Part shown: piece after piece, positions 17,555-26,474 of the stretch
Numbering within the stretch: the stretch's first letter is position 1
Layout of the letters: each line of letters begins with the position of its first letter
NCBI GenBank assembly: GCA_021775095.1
Contig: JAJFII010000102.1
Span: 27,828 to 91,827, forward strand
Direction of reading: 5' to 3'
DNA: 64,000 bases
From: Rhodospirillales bacterium
GTDB lineage: Bacteria; Pseudomonadota; Alphaproteobacteria; Rhodospirillales; Casp-alpha2
The notes under the pieces: generated by a model
The model's input: the letters and a program-made list of their open reading frames with translations, nothing else
What the model was told of the DNA's origin: nothing
Databases searched by the model: none
Program-made: the position numbers and the translations under genes

Positions 17555-19894
17555 ATGAAAAATCATCATCACTCACAAAGTGATACGACGCCTACTACCA
17601 TTACGGATCCGGTTTGCGGAATGACGGTAACTTTGGGTGAAGCCAAACCGAACCTGTCCTATGACGGGGTCACCTACCACTTTTGTTCGCAGCGATGCCA
17701 TGACAAATTTGAGGCTGACCCGGATCACTATTTAGCGCCCACCGACAGGTCCATTAGAGAGAACATGCCGGCAGGAACAAAGTACACCTGTCCAATGCAT
17801 CCCGAGATTATACGCGATCAATTTGGCGACTGCCCAAAATGTGGCATGGCACTTGAACCGATGGGCGTTCCGGCTGCGGATGAAGGACCAAATCCCGAAC
17901 TCGTCGATTTCAAACGGCGGTTTTGGGTCGGTGCGACGCTTACCGTACCTCTTCTTGTCCTCAGTATGGGCCCCCTTGTCGGGCTCGGCATGGTTCGGGA
18001 CTTTTTCGGTGAACAAATAACAATCTGGTTAGAGGCCATCCTCGGTACACCGGTCATTTTGTGGGTTGGTTGGCCGTTTCTTGTGCGCGGCGTTAAGTCG
18101 GTGATCAATCGCAGTCTGAATATGTTCACACTCATTGGTATGGGTGTTGGTGCGGCCTTTATATTCAGTGCTGTCGCGGTAATTGCACCAGGTATTTTTC
18201 CGCAAGGATTTAGAGATGGCGAAGGCAATGTTGGTGTTTATTTCGAGGCCGGTGCGGTCATTGTCGTTCTTGTCATGCTTGGTCAATTAATGGAGCTTGG
18301 GGCGCGGGAGCGCACAGGTTCGGCAATTCGGGCGCTTTTGGATCTCGCGGCCAAAACTGCGCGGGTGGTAAGAAGTGATGGCAGTGAAGAAGAGATTCCG
18401 CTCGACGATGTGTTGGTTGGTGACCGCGTTCGGGTGCGACCCGGAGATAAAGTTCCGGTCGATGGTTTGGTCGTGGATGGCAGGTCATCCATCGATGAAT
18501 CGATGATTTCTGGAGAACCGGTTCCTGTCGAAAAAGTAAAAGGAGACACGGTAACTGGCGCAACAATTAATGGTACGGGCAGCCTTATAATCGAAGCCGG
18601 CCGTGTCGGCAGCGATACGATGTTAAGCCAAATTGTAGAAATGGTTGCAAATGCCCAACGAAGCCGTGCACCCATACAAAAATTGGCGGACGCCGTTGCC
18701 GGGACATTTGTGCCTGCGGTAATTGGTGTTGCCGTGATTGCCTTTATTGCCTGGTCCGTATGGGGCCCGTCTCCGGCTCTCGCCTACGGGTTGGTGTCGG
18801 CCGTTGCGGTCCTGATTATCGCTTGCCCCTGTGCCCTTGGCCTTGCGACACCCATGTCAATTATGACGGCAACGGGTCGCGGCGCGCAGGCGGGTGTGTT
18901 GATCAAAAATGCCGAGGCCCTGGAACGATTTGCGAAAGTCGACACTTTGATCGTTGATAAAACGGGCACACTAACGATGGGCAAACCCAAATTGGTGGCG
19001 GTCATTCCTGAAGCTGGACACGATGAAAATGAGGTTCTTCGCCTGGCCGCCAGTTTAGAACGTGGATCAGAACACCCTTTAGCGGAAGCGATCGTTACGG
19101 CCGCTGAAGACCGTGGAATCGCGCTTTCAAATGCAAAGGACTTCGAAGCGGTCACCGGCAAAGGCGTTAAGGGAAACGTCGACGGCAAATCCGTGGCACT
19201 TGGCAATATCAAACTAATGAGTGAATTGGGCAGTGTCAGTGATCGGTTTGTCAAAACGGCGAACCTCAGACGTGATTTGGGTGAAACGGTGATGTTTGTC
19301 ACCATACATTCAGAAATCGTTGGCCTCATCTGCGTTGCTGACCCGGTCAAAGAAACAACTGCAGAAGCGATAAAAGCGCTGCATGCAGAAGGGTTCAGGA
19401 TCGTCATGGCGACGGGCGACAATGAACGCACGGCACAATCGGTCGCTGCAAAACTTGGTATTGACGAAATTCGAGCTGACGTATTGCCCGAAGACAAAGC
19501 CAAAATAGTCAAAGACTTTCAGGACCAAGGCAGGAAGGTCGCAATGGCGGGTGATGGCGTCAATGATGCACCGGCCCTGGCCCAGGCAGACGTCGGAATA
19601 GCAATGGGTACCGGGGCCGACGTGGCAATTGAAAGTGCCGGGATCACGCTGATTAGAGGTGATTTAAACGGAATTGTTCGGGCGCGAAAACTCGCTGACG
19701 CGACAATGCGCAATATCAAACAAAACCTGTTTTTCGCGCTTGTATACAACGCGGCGGGAGTACCCGTGGCTGCAGGAGTTCTTTACCCGTTTTTTGGCAT
19801 CCTCATTTCACCAATGTTTGCTGCGGCTGCCATGAGTTTTTCATCGGTTTCCGTGATCGCCAATGCGTTGCGACTCAGATCTATCAAAATATAG
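17555..19894 (+). CDS. Copper-translocating P1B-type ATPase with YHS and HMBD domains
   Basis: A 779-residue heavy-metal ATPase. From the N-terminus: a His-rich start (KNHHHSQ), a YHS domain (DPVCGM to about 60, with [14 protein letters not shown]), and a heavy-metal-binding domain (YTCPMHPEI...CPKCGMAL, 77-100) in place of the usual CXXC HMA domain. Then come eight membrane helices with the ion-site motif CPC (424-426), the actuator SGE (319-321), the phosphorylated Asp468 in DKTGTLT, the SEHPLAEA nucleotide-binding motif and [13 protein letters not shown] and the later helix residues fit Cu(I) export from the cytoplasm (CopA/SilP group). It lies 62 bases after the SHOCT gene and is probably in the same operon. 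Confidence 0.95.
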   Translation: MKNHHHSQSDTTPTTITDPVCGMTVTLGEAKPNLSYDGVTYHFCSQRCHDKFEADPDHYLAPTDRSIRENMPAGTKYTCPMHPEIIRDQFGDCPKCGMALEPMGVPAADEGPNPELVDFKRRFWVGATLTVPLLVLSMGPLVGLGMVRDFFGEQITIWLEAILGTPVILWVGWPFLVRGVKSVINRSLNMFTLIGMGVGAAFIFSAVAVIAPGIFPQGFRDGEGNVGVYFEAGAVIVVLVMLGQLMELGARERTGSAIRALLDLAAKTARVVRSDGSEEEIPLDDVLVGDRVRVRPGDKVPVDGLVVDGRSSIDESMISGEPVPVEKVKGDTVTGATINGTGSLIIEAGRVGSDTMLSQIVEMVANAQRSRAPIQKLADAVAGTFVPAVIGVAVIAFIAWSVWGPSPALAYGLVSAVAVLIIACPCALGLATPMSIMTATGRGAQAGVLIKNAEALERFAKVDTLIVDKTGTLTMGKPKLVAVIPEAGHDENEVLRLAASLERGSEHPLAEAIVTAAEDRGIALSNAKDFEAVTGKGVKGNVDGKSVALGNIKLMSELGSVSDRFVKTANLRRDLGETVMFVTIHSEIVGLICVADPVKETTAEAIKALHAEGFRIVMATGDNERTAQSVAAKLGIDEIRADVLPEDKAKIVKDFQDQGRKVAMAGDGVNDAPALAQADVGIAMGTGADVAIESAGITLIRGDLNGIVRARKLADATMRNIKQNLFFALVYNAAGVPVAAGVLYPFFGILISPMFAAAAMSFSSVSVIANALRLRSIKI

Positions 19895-19999
19895 ATAAAG
19901 CCAATGAGCCGCACAGATCGTCAGGTACAAATCCAGCCCCAGACACCGTTGTCTCGGCCGCCAAATGTCGCCGGTCATACCCGGAGCGAAGGATAATCA

Positions 20000-20173
20000 A
20001 TGTTGGACGTCTCCGGCATCAGCCCGGCTCACAGCACCCTTTATCTGGTTTCCCCCGAACCGGGTCACTCCTCGTCGGTATTAACCAGCAAAGGCGATGG
20101 AATGATCCATCACAAAACGATCACGCCGGACGGTCGTGCACTCCTGACAATCACAAAATTAAAACCAAATTAG
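20000..20173 (+). CDS. Possible 57-residue small protein
   Basis: An open frame from ATG 20000 to TAG 20173 between the ATPase and a cytochrome c gene, preceded by AAGGATAATCA (a reasonable ribosome binding site) and ending eight bases before the cytochrome start. The product (MLDVSGISPAHSTLYLV...) has four His, no Cys, and no signal peptide or membrane helix. It has no recognisable family. Position and spacing favour it; length and lack of homology argue against. Confidence 0.35.
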   Translation: MLDVSGISPAHSTLYLVSPEPGHSSSVLTSKGDGMIHHKTITPDGRALLTITKLKPN

Positions 20174-20181
20174 GAACCTCT

Positions 20182-20613
20182 ATGAGTCTCAAAGAAAAGA
20201 TCCCGATGATTGCCGTATCGACCGTTTTGCTGGGTGGTGTCGCCGTAATCGTATCCAACGCCTTATCCGGTCCAAAAAGCGGATTACCAATTGAAGTAGA
20301 AGTCCCCATATTGTCGCCTGAGGCAAAGTTGGGCGAGGCTGTATTTTCGGAAAACTGTTTGGTCTGTCACGGGCTAAATGCCGCAGGCAGTGATCACGGA
20401 CCGCCATTGGTATATAATACTTACAATCCCGGCCATCATGCGGATGGTGCCTTCTATATGGCCGCGCGGTCGGGCGTCCGTCAGCATCACTGGAAATTTG
20501 GAAACATGCCGGCACAACCAAACGTTACGCCGACTGACGTCAAAAAGATCGTGACCTATGTCCGAGAACTGCAACGAGCCAATGGGATATTCTACAAACC
20601 CCATAACATGTAG
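20182..20613 (+). CDS. Membrane-anchored c-type cytochrome with HHW motif
   Basis: A 143-residue protein with an N-terminal helix (about 8-28) as signal or anchor and one haem c site, C59-LV-C62-H63. The likely sixth ligand is the Met in QHHWKFGNMPAQP. It is a clear paralogue of the cytochrome at 23901: both share CHGxNAAGS, YxPGHHxDxAF, HHWxFGxMP and a C-terminal RALQ/RELQ...ANGIF. Such class I cytochromes accept or donate electrons in the periplasm. Next to a copper ATPase and oxidase, a role as electron partner of a copper protein is possible but is inference. The stop codon lies inside a TAGGGTC/GACCCTA palindrome. Confidence 0.85.
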   Translation: MSLKEKIPMIAVSTVLLGGVAVIVSNALSGPKSGLPIEVEVPILSPEAKLGEAVFSENCLVCHGLNAAGSDHGPPLVYNTYNPGHHADGAFYMAARSGVRQHHWKFGNMPAQPNVTPTDVKKIVTYVRELQRANGIFYKPHNM

Positions 20614-20626
20614 GGTCCTGACCCTA
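20611..20626. repeat. Solo GGGTC-N2-GACCC palindrome
   Basis: TAGGGTCCTGACCCTA, starting with the stop codon of the cytochrome gene. The same motif marks the ends of the repeats at 27.2-28.5 kb. The interval to the next gene (20627-20868) holds only a GC-rich hairpin near 20800 (TGCCTGCC...GGCGGGCA) and no convincing gene. Confidence 0.45.
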
Positions 20627-20868
20627 AATATGCAGAGTATGGAAATGAATGTTAACAAACTCAGTCAAGCCGGGGCCGCAGGGGGGTATATTACAAAAAC
20701 CGACAACCAGGTCCATGTTGCGCCTGAAGGGCGCTTTTATGAATAGAGGAGGGCGAGCCAATCCTAACGCATATCAAAAATTTAGAAATATTTCGTCGTA
20801 TTGCCTGCCAAGCACCAGGCGGGCATGCGCTGAACTGTAATCTGGGAATCATGAAAAGGAGAAAGACC

Positions 20869-21447
20869 ATGCATCCGCGACACGCTCAAATGAAGGCCGC
20901 TATTATTGCTTATATGGTCGGTTTTTCGGCCGCACTGTTGCTACCCGATCCGTCGTACGCCAGCCACTTTGCGCCGGAGGCAAACCGGGCCACCCGTTTG
21001 GCATTCCCAATGATGAACGCTGAGATTGGAAAACGAACGTTTGTTGAAAAGGGTTGCATCGCCTGTCACGCGGTCAACGGCGTTGGCGGTCATGACGCGC
21101 CAGCGATGGATGCGCACAAAAAAATGGAGTATGTAAACCCCTTTGATTTCGCTGCCAAGATGTGGAACCACGCGCCAGGAATGATTGCCGCGCAGGAAGA
21201 AGCATTTGATGAGCAAGTCAATCTCACCGGCGATGACTTGGCAAATATTATTGCTTTTGTCCACGATGATAAGGCTCAACATACGTTTAGTGAAAAAGAT
21301 TTGACCGCCAAGGCCCGAAAGATGATGGATCACAGTCATGGAGGTTCGGCTCCGGTGAAAGCGCATGCTGAAGAAGTCGGTCATGGCCATGGCATGCCAG
21401 AGAAAGCGCACGGCCACGCACCGGGCACACCGAAGCACGCAGACTGA
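20869..21447 (+). CDS. Exported c-type cytochrome with His-rich C-terminal tail
   Basis: A 192-residue protein; start at ATG 20869 because AAAGGAGAAAGACC precedes it (an in-frame ATG at 20851 lacks such a site). A signal peptide is cut near SYASH. One haem site CIACH is followed by a helical domain (EKGCIACHAVNGVGGHDAPAMD, MWNHAPGM, DLANIIAFVHDD). The last 50 residues are a His/Gly/Ala-rich tail (HSHGGSAPVKAHAEEVGHGHGMPEKAHGHAPG) able to bind metals. This coupling of haem c and a His tail fits a periplasmic role around copper, but the partner is unknown. Confidence 0.85.
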   Translation: MHPRHAQMKAAIIAYMVGFSAALLLPDPSYASHFAPEANRATRLAFPMMNAEIGKRTFVEKGCIACHAVNGVGGHDAPAMDAHKKMEYVNPFDFAAKMWNHAPGMIAAQEEAFDEQVNLTGDDLANIIAFVHDDKAQHTFSEKDLTAKARKMMDHSHGGSAPVKAHAEEVGHGHGMPEKAHGHAPGTPKHAD

Positions 21448-21500
21448 TGAGCGGACTCCTCTTCGCGTTTGTTGCGTGGATCGAGAGCAAATAAATAAAA

Positions 21501-22523
21501 ATGGATAATTCGCACCGCAGGGCGCTTGCGACACTTTGGACCCTATTGGCGGCTGGGTTCGCGTTAGGCGTCCTGGTTTATACATTCCGGGGTTTGGAGA
21601 TAGACGCATTATTCGATGTTGTCGATGGTTCTGATTTGTTCTGGGTTTCGGTTCTGATTTTGGTTATGCCAACCGAACAATGGGTACGGGGTTGGAAATG
21701 GCGTCAAATTCTCTTTGATATTCACCCGGTCAATACCATCGTGCTTTTTGGTGCCGTCATGGCGGGATACTTCGCCAATATGGTTGTTCCTGTTGGCGTC
21801 AGCCCGTTTGTTCGCGCTTGGGTGGTTGCCAGGAAAAACGCCCTAAAGATATCAACGGTCTTACTGACGACGGCAATTGAACGCTTTGTCGACGGCATTG
21901 TGTTCGCCCTGATCGTTGGGGCCCTGGTATTCTTTTATGTGCCGCCCGCGATTGAAGGCAATTTACGCGTTGGTCTGACCGTGGCGGGTGCAGGGAGTTT
22001 CATCATTTTTACCGGGTTAATGGCGATTTCCTTTTACCTCAAAACAAACTTGAAACGCCAAAATTCCCGCTTCGCTCAACTGTCTATCAAATTGGAAAAG
22101 CGATTTTCCAAACACCTTGGTGGAATGGTAGATGGCATTGCACAGGGTATTACCTGGCCTTCTGCACCGATACGAGGAATTGGTGTGGTTTCCGCAAGCT
22201 TCCTGATGAAGGCCATATCAGCAACGCATTTTTTGTGGGCAGGATTAGCCTTCGGAATCACGCTGGCACCACTGGACTACGTGTTCATCATGGTTTTCTC
22301 GGGATTTACCATGATCATGACCCGGTTTGTCCGGATCCCCGGTGGAGGCGTAATTGGCTCTGCATTTGCACTGAAGCTGCTCGAGATTCCTGGTGAGGAA
22401 GCTTTGCTTATGGTCGCACTGGTGCATGCGGTTTCCATTGCAACCACAGTCTTATTCGGAGCTCCTGTATTGTGGTATAGCGGCCTAAAACTGTCATCTC
22501 TAAAAAACAAACAAGCTGGTTAG
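21501..22523 (+). CDS. Flippase-like integral membrane protein (UPF0104/LPG synthase TM family)
   Basis: A 340-residue protein with about eight hydrophobic helices. The pattern fits the lysylphosphatidylglycerol synthase TM/UPF0104 family: PTEQWVRGWKWRQIL, VLFGAVMAGYFANMVVPVGVSPFVRAWVVARK, TTAIERFVDGIVFALI, and a late RIPGGGVIGSAFALKLL. The aminoacyl-transferase domain of MprF is absent, so it is the transporter-like half only, and its substrate (a lipid or lipid-linked molecule) is unknown. It follows the His-tailed cytochrome gene by 53 bases. Confidence 0.8.
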   Translation: MDNSHRRALATLWTLLAAGFALGVLVYTFRGLEIDALFDVVDGSDLFWVSVLILVMPTEQWVRGWKWRQILFDIHPVNTIVLFGAVMAGYFANMVVPVGVSPFVRAWVVARKNALKISTVLLTTAIERFVDGIVFALIVGALVFFYVPPAIEGNLRVGLTVAGAGSFIIFTGLMAISFYLKTNLKRQNSRFAQLSIKLEKRFSKHLGGMVDGIAQGITWPSAPIRGIGVVSASFLMKAISATHFLWAGLAFGITLAPLDYVFIMVFSGFTMIMTRFVRIPGGGVIGSAFALKLLEIPGEEALLMVALVHAVSIATTVLFGAPVLWYSGLKLSSLKNKQAG

Positions 22524-22830
22524 GGCCTGCGTTTATCCCCATAGGTCCCGTTCAGACGGCATTTAGTCGAGGCAAATGTGTCTAAATGTTACAGTCGCCA
22601 CCGGCGACATATTTTGGCACGATTTCCCTTTCGTCCGACAAACTTATGTAACCTTCATCCGTTGAAATACCTAAATCAAATGATGTAATGAAATAGCGCT
22701 CTCTCTAAAAACCGGCGTGATTGGCATTACAATATCTGCGGTCCGTCTCACGCTCCCAATTGAAATGAAGGAAGAGTGTTTTGTCAATCGCATCGGTTAA
22801 AAAGTCAAATAGAAGATCGGAAATTGACGA
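22524..22830. other. Intergenic region, no gene recognised
   Basis: 307 bases. I find no open frame of useful length and no strong terminator. Short A/T-rich stretches near 22660-22690 and 22740-22800 could hold the promoter of the small membrane protein at 22831, but no hexamer pair is convincing. Confidence 0.5.
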
Positions 22831-23121
22831 ATGGATACGATAAAAAATAAGTTGTCAAACCTGGCCAGACCCCACAATCTGATGATGGCCGCCTGTTGCG
22901 TTGCCATGGCGGGTGGATTTTTCATTTTCGCTGGCAGCGCGGTTCAATCGAGCCTGTTCAACCTTGCTTTGCCTTTGGCAGCATGCGTGGGAATGCACTT
23001 CGTAATGCACAAAATGACTGGTAAAAAGTGCCACGTTACGGAAGAAAAAAAGCCACAGCCAGGACGAAGCCCCTTACCGGATACGGGGCCTGTAAAATCC
23101 CTGGCCGAATCTAGTCACTAG
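22831..23121 (+). CDS. Small membrane protein, DUF2933-like
   Basis: A 96-residue protein with two hydrophobic segments (about 18-38 and 41-55), then MHFVMHKMTGKKCH and a Pro-rich soluble tail. The order of helices followed by a HxxMH/Cys motif is like DUF2933 proteins, which occur in metal-resistance clusters with no known function. It ends 13 bases before the thioredoxin-like gene, so the two are likely one unit. Confidence 0.5.
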   Translation: MDTIKNKLSNLARPHNLMMAACCVAMAGGFFIFAGSAVQSSLFNLALPLAACVGMHFVMHKMTGKKCHVTEEKKPQPGRSPLPDTGPVKSLAESSH

Positions 23122-23133
23122 GCGATTTATGCA

Positions 23134-23742
23134 ATGGACTTAGCCATGGCAAAAGAATTTCCAATGGCGGAGCCAACTGGGGTAATGCCGCCCGATGAAG
23201 GAGGCAAGTCCCGCTGGGTACTGCTTTTTTCCGTATTTGTATTTGCTCTCATTGCGATTTTTTTTGCCGTTGGGTTGACCCTTGGTCCAACAAGCCTGTC
23301 ATCCGTTCTGATTGGAAAGTCTGCGCCTGAGTTTGATTTGCCACCCGTGGTCGGCAGGGACCTCGGTATGTCTGACAAGGATCTTTCAGGACAGGTCTCA
23401 TTGGTTAATGTGTGGGCTTCATGGTGCACGGAGTGTCGCGCCGAACACCCTCTCTTAATGGACCTATCAAAGCAGGGGATCGTACCCATTCACGGCTTGA
23501 ATTATAAGGACGTACTTGTAGATGCGGGTAAATGGTTGGATGAATTGGGTGATCCCTACAGCCGAACGGGAGCTGATCAAGACGGTCGGGTTGCCATTGA
23601 CTGGGGCGTCTACGGTGTTCCTGAAACCTTCGTCGTATACAAAAAGGGTGAGATTGTATATAACCACATTGGCGCTTTATCCGCATCCACCTTCGATACC
23701 AAAATACAGCCAATTATCCGCAATCATATGGGTCGCCGATAA
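23134..23742 (+). CDS. CcmG/DsbE-like membrane-anchored thioredoxin
   Basis: A 202-residue protein with one N-terminal membrane helix (about 30-52) and a periplasmic thioredoxin domain with active site WASWCTECRAEHP and a conserved cis-Pro region (GVYGVPETFVV). The pattern PEFDLPPVVG...DLSGQVSLVNVWASWC and DWGVYGVPETF matches CcmG/DsbE, the reductant that keeps apocytochrome c thiols reduced for haem attachment. Four c-type cytochrome genes lie in this cluster, which fits that role. No other ccm genes are in the window, so this may be a dedicated extra copy. M5 and M11 are alternative starts. Confidence 0.9.
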   Translation: MDLAMAKEFPMAEPTGVMPPDEGGKSRWVLLFSVFVFALIAIFFAVGLTLGPTSLSSVLIGKSAPEFDLPPVVGRDLGMSDKDLSGQVSLVNVWASWCTECRAEHPLLMDLSKQGIVPIHGLNYKDVLVDAGKWLDELGDPYSRTGADQDGRVAIDWGVYGVPETFVVYKKGEIVYNHIGALSASTFDTKIQPIIRNHMGRR

Positions 23743-23900
23743 ATCATGAGTTTGGCGAAAAGAAGATTCCATCATGAATATTGACCCGCCAATGTCCGAT
23801 GTTCCGGAAGCACTGCCCGCAATTTTGTTTTATATAAATCATCTTGACCTTCCAGTCGCTGAAGGTTCAATACTCGTTTGGTCCAAGTTCGTTTTTCACA

Positions 23901-24320
23901 ATGAAAGTCCTGCACATGTTGACATCTCGTCTAACCCTCGTTGTAAAATCAATAATAATAGCGACGGCCATTGTCGGTTCGGGTCAAGCCCATGCTGCCA
24001 AGACTATTGAGCAAAAATCGATCATTCTTCCAAAATCCGATCCTGATATCAATTTGGGAAAAATGAATTACAACGTGAAATGCGCGACCTGCCATGGAAT
24101 TAACGCGGCGGGGTCAGCAAAAGGTCCGTCGTTTCTAAACCGCGTTTATCATCCAGGACACCACGGCGACGCGGCATTTATTAATGCACCCAAGCAGGGC
24201 GCAAAGGCGCACCACTGGACCTTTGGCGACATGCCGCCGGTTGAAGGAATTACGGACGGCCAAATTGCAAAAATCATCACCTATATCCGCGCTCTGCAAA
24301 AAGCAAATGGCATATTCTGA
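23901..24320 (+). CDS. Exported c-type cytochrome, paralogue of the 20182 cytochrome
   Basis: Start taken at ATG 23901 (MKVLHMLTSRLTLV), which gives a signal peptide cut near AHAAK; the frame is open to 23844. About 139 residues with one haem site (CATCHGINAAGS), YHPGHHGDAAF and HHWTFGDMPPVEG, where the Met is the probable axial ligand. It is clearly related to the cytochrome at 20182 and shares its ANGIF C-terminus, so the pair arose by duplication. The mature form here is probably soluble, while the other keeps an anchor. It lies on the same strand as, and about 160 bases after, the CcmG-like gene. Confidence 0.85.
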   Translation: MKVLHMLTSRLTLVVKSIIIATAIVGSGQAHAAKTIEQKSIILPKSDPDINLGKMNYNVKCATCHGINAAGSAKGPSFLNRVYHPGHHGDAAFINAPKQGAKAHHWTFGDMPPVEGITDGQIAKIITYIRALQKANGIF

Positions 24321-24421
24321 TTTTTCTCTCGATCCGCCAGTGATACACGGATTTGCTGGATAGGATCCCTGGTTTGCATGCAAGGCGGGGAATTCAGTTT
24401 ATTTATTAACAACCGCACTTT

Positions 24422-24841
24422 TTAGAGAAACCTCTGATATAGAGGAAGCGCGTCCATTGTTGCGTCCGCCAGCAAATCTTCAGATGATAGATTGCCATCG
24501 CTATTTCTAATTGCGTCTGCGAGTGTATTCCGGATCAAACTGAGCTCTTCAATTTTCAGGTCTAGTTCTGCCAGGTGCTGCAGGGCGGTCTCCCTGATTT
24601 CCGAACATGTTTGAGAATTTCCCTCAGGCAGGTTCAACAGGTTTCGTACATCATCAAGGGAAAAACCCATCTTCCTCGCCCTTTTAATAAAGCCAAGCGC
24701 GTTGACATCATCCTGATCATAGGTTCGACAGGAATCCAATGGCCTGTTTGCTGTAGATATCAGGCCTACTTCTTCATAATGGCGAATGGTTTTTGCATGA
24801 ATGCCGGTCTTCTTCGCCAAATCTCTTATATCCATCATCAA
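24422..24841 (-). CDS. MerR-family regulator, CueR-like, with altered C-terminus
   Basis: A 139-residue MerR protein: winged helix-turn-helix (DIRDLAKKTGIHAKTIRHYEEVGLIS), second DNA element (RTYDQDDVNALGFIKRARKMGFSLDDVRNLL) and a dimerisation helix. CueR-type copper sensors bind Cu(I) with two Cys near the C-terminus; here the frame ends ...LYQRFL with no Cys there. In the +1 frame the next codons read FSKKCGC and stop (24406), so removing one base in the run near 24428-24430 would give a ...YQRFSKKCGC end. Either a sequence error or mutation removed a metal-binding tail, or sensing uses other residues. It probably controls the CueR-type promoter at 26192-26222. Confidence 0.85.
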   Translation of the reverse strand: MMMDIRDLAKKTGIHAKTIRHYEEVGLISTANRPLDSCRTYDQDDVNALGFIKRARKMGFSLDDVRNLLNLPEGNSQTCSEIRETALQHLAELDLKIEELSLIRNTLADAIRNSDGNLSSEDLLADATMDALPLYQRFL

Positions 24842-25138
24842 TGTGTCCGCCAGCTTGAAGATAAAATAAAAACAATAAGCGAAAGGTAAATAGGCGATTT
24901 AGTGAACGCACGGCGTCCTGTGACGGGAACGTTAAGGAATTATAACCAGAGCAACGCAATCAATGTAAAGGATGCCGCCGCGCCATCGTAACCGGAGCTC
25001 AAGCTAAGTCCCGGTTCAAACAAATCAGTCAAAAGCCTTTTTTACAGGCGCAAGACCGTTCAATCGACAAGGGAAAGTCCTTTCTTACAGCGCTCAAATT
25101 TTTCCTTTGAAGCCGGTTCGACACCATAGAAACGATAT
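24842..25138. other. Intergenic region between the MerR gene and copZ
   Basis: About 300 bases downstream of copZ and upstream of the MerR gene on the minus strand. No gene is seen. It must hold the MerR gene promoter; I find no CueR-type 19-base-spaced promoter in it, so the regulator is probably expressed independently. A short inverted pair (GGGAAAGTCC/TTTCTTAC region near 25070) is too weak to call a terminator. Confidence 0.4.
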
Positions 25139-25345
25139 TTACTTTACCTGAAAACCAGCCTTATTTACGAGTTCTGTAAGTCGAGAAGCGGACACCCGAG
25201 ACGGATCAAAAAGCACCTCGGCCCGCTCGGTGTCAAAGGATACCGAGGCCTCGTTGACGCCAGGCTCTTTATCGAACAGTCGTGTTAAGCTGTCGGCACA
25301 GCCTTGGCATGACATCCCGTCGACTGAAATTTTAATGGTTTCCAT
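25139..25345 (-). CDS. copZ: CopZ-like copper chaperone (HMA domain)
   Basis: A 68-residue single heavy-metal-associated domain: METIKISVDGMSCQGC with the metal-binding pair Cys13 and Cys16, then the ferredoxin-like fold to the end (SVSFDTERAEVLFDPSRVSASRLTELVNKAGFQV). There is no signal peptide, so it is cytosolic and would pass Cu(I) to the ATPase or to the MerR regulator. It starts 11 bases after the dsbA-like gene and so shares its CueR-type promoter. The ATPase at 17.5 kb lacks this type of domain, so CopZ may supply the missing docking function. Confidence 0.9.
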   Translation of the reverse strand: METIKISVDGMSCQGCADSLTRLFDKEPGVNEASVSFDTERAEVLFDPSRVSASRLTELVNKAGFQVK

Positions 25346-25356
25346 TATTTTTTCCT

Positions 25357-26154
25357 TTACCCTTTTTTCGATGCGCGCGCCTCAGCGACGAGTCGCTTCA
25401 GTACATCCAATCCAACAGCGCCTCTGATAATGTCGTTTCCAATGATAAATGCCGGAGTTCCATTAATCGCTAAGTCGCCTGCCAGATTTCGATTCAATTG
25501 CATAATCTCATTTAACTTGTCATTTTGGTCGACAATAGATTCGCTGAGTTTCTCAGGGTCGAGACCAACATTTGACGCAATTATTAAGACCAATTCTTCT
25601 GAAAGGCCGCCTTTTACTTCCATCAGTGCATCGTGAAATACCAGGTACTTTCCCTGCTCAATAGATGCAATGGCAGCTTTGGCGGCATAGGTTGAGGCCG
25701 GTCCAAGGATTGGAAATTCCTTGTAGACAAATTTGATATTTTGATCTTCTTGCAATAACTGGCGAACAACGGAATGAACCCGTTTGCAATATCCACACTG
25801 GTAGTCAAAGAACTCGACGAGAGTCACATCGCCGTTGGGGTTTCCCCCAACAACGGAATTGGAGTCATTAAATATATTTTCGGATCTGTCATTAATTGCA
25901 ACTTGCGCCCGGCGCTCTCTGTCCGCTTCCTTCTGCCTTTCCATATTCTCGACAGATTCCAGAATCACCTTGGGATTATCAAGTATGAATTGCCGAATAA
26001 GGTCTCTGATATTTGATTTTTGCTGGTCAGAAAAGGCGGGCTCGTCTTCCGCTGCTAACACTTGAGAAGAAAAAGGAGAAAATAGGAAAAGAGTTAAACA
26101 TAAAAGGAACAGAAGGGGAGCGGTTCCTAATTTTTCTGTTTTCAAAAAGACCAT
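25357..26154 (-). CDS. DsbA-family periplasmic thiol-disulfide oxidoreductase
   Basis: About 265 residues from ATG 26154 (GTG 26157 and TTG 26166 are also in frame; AAAGG at 26168-26172 suits GTG best). It has a signal peptide (hydrophobic about 10-30, VLAAEDE), a helical N-terminal region of about 75 residues (DLIRQFILDNPKVILESVENMERQKEA) and a DsbA/Com1-type thioredoxin domain with CGYC (FFDYQCGYCKRV) and cis-Pro NGTPAFIIG. It may oxidise or isomerise disulfides damaged by copper. The promoter directly upstream is CueR-type, so this enzyme is likely copper-induced together with copZ. Confidence 0.9.
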   Translation of the reverse strand: MVFLKTEKLGTAPLLFLLCLTLFLFSPFSSQVLAAEDEPAFSDQQKSNIRDLIRQFILDNPKVILESVENMERQKEADRERRAQVAINDRSENIFNDSNSVVGGNPNGDVTLVEFFDYQCGYCKRVHSVVRQLLQEDQNIKFVYKEFPILGPASTYAAKAAIASIEQGKYLVFHDALMEVKGGLSEELVLIIASNVGLDPEKLSESIVDQNDKLNEIMQLNRNLAGDLAINGTPAFIIGNDIIRGAVGLDVLKRLVAEARASKKG

Positions 26155-26191
26155 CACGCGTAGCAACCTTTAAACCAAAATGAACAATTTC

Positions 26192-26222
26192 AACCTAATG
26201 GTTCCAGTAAAAGGAAGGTCAA
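26192..26222 (-). promoter_or_regulatory. CueR-type copper promoter of dsbA-copZ
   Basis: On the minus strand TTGACC (26222-26217) and TAGGTT (26197-26192) are exactly 19 bases apart, the long spacer that MerR-family activators need. The spacer begins TTCC, then CTGGAACC after six bases, close to the known E. coli copA promoter with its CCTTCC...GGAAGG dyad. It sits about 25-40 bases before the dsbA-like start. Confidence 0.8.
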
Positions 26223-26474
26223 TAAAAGAATTCCCATGGAAACTCAGCGACAGTCTCCCGCTTCAAATACAGGGCCCGAAAGGGCGCTGCCCGGCAGGGC
26301 CATCGCCTGCGCGTCTTCTCCTGCCGCTTATCAGATCGCCTTCGACAAAGATGATGATCCCCTATATGACTGGTCCCAATTTTTTAGCCCACCGGGTGCG
26401 CGATGACCTCGTTTGGCGGGCTGCGCACCCGACAGAATATTCGGCAAAGGTTTTAGGAGTGCAAAGGATCGCCC
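26223..26474. other. Intergenic region with an uncertain small ORF
   Basis: About 250 bases between the dsbA-like gene promoter and the next cytochrome gene. One frame of 56 codons (26236-26406, plus strand, METQRQSPAS... ending DDDPLYDWSQFFSPPGAR) has no ribosome binding site or known relative. A longer frame from 26180 begins inside the CueR-type promoter and is rejected. Confidence 0.3.

Noticed and set aside
20558..20840. Two small frames between cytochrome genes
   Set aside because: No ribosome binding site, no family features, and they cover the repeat palindrome and a hairpin.
23774..24010. 78-codon frame before the second HHW cytochrome
   Set aside because: It overlaps the cytochrome signal peptide in another frame and has no supporting features.
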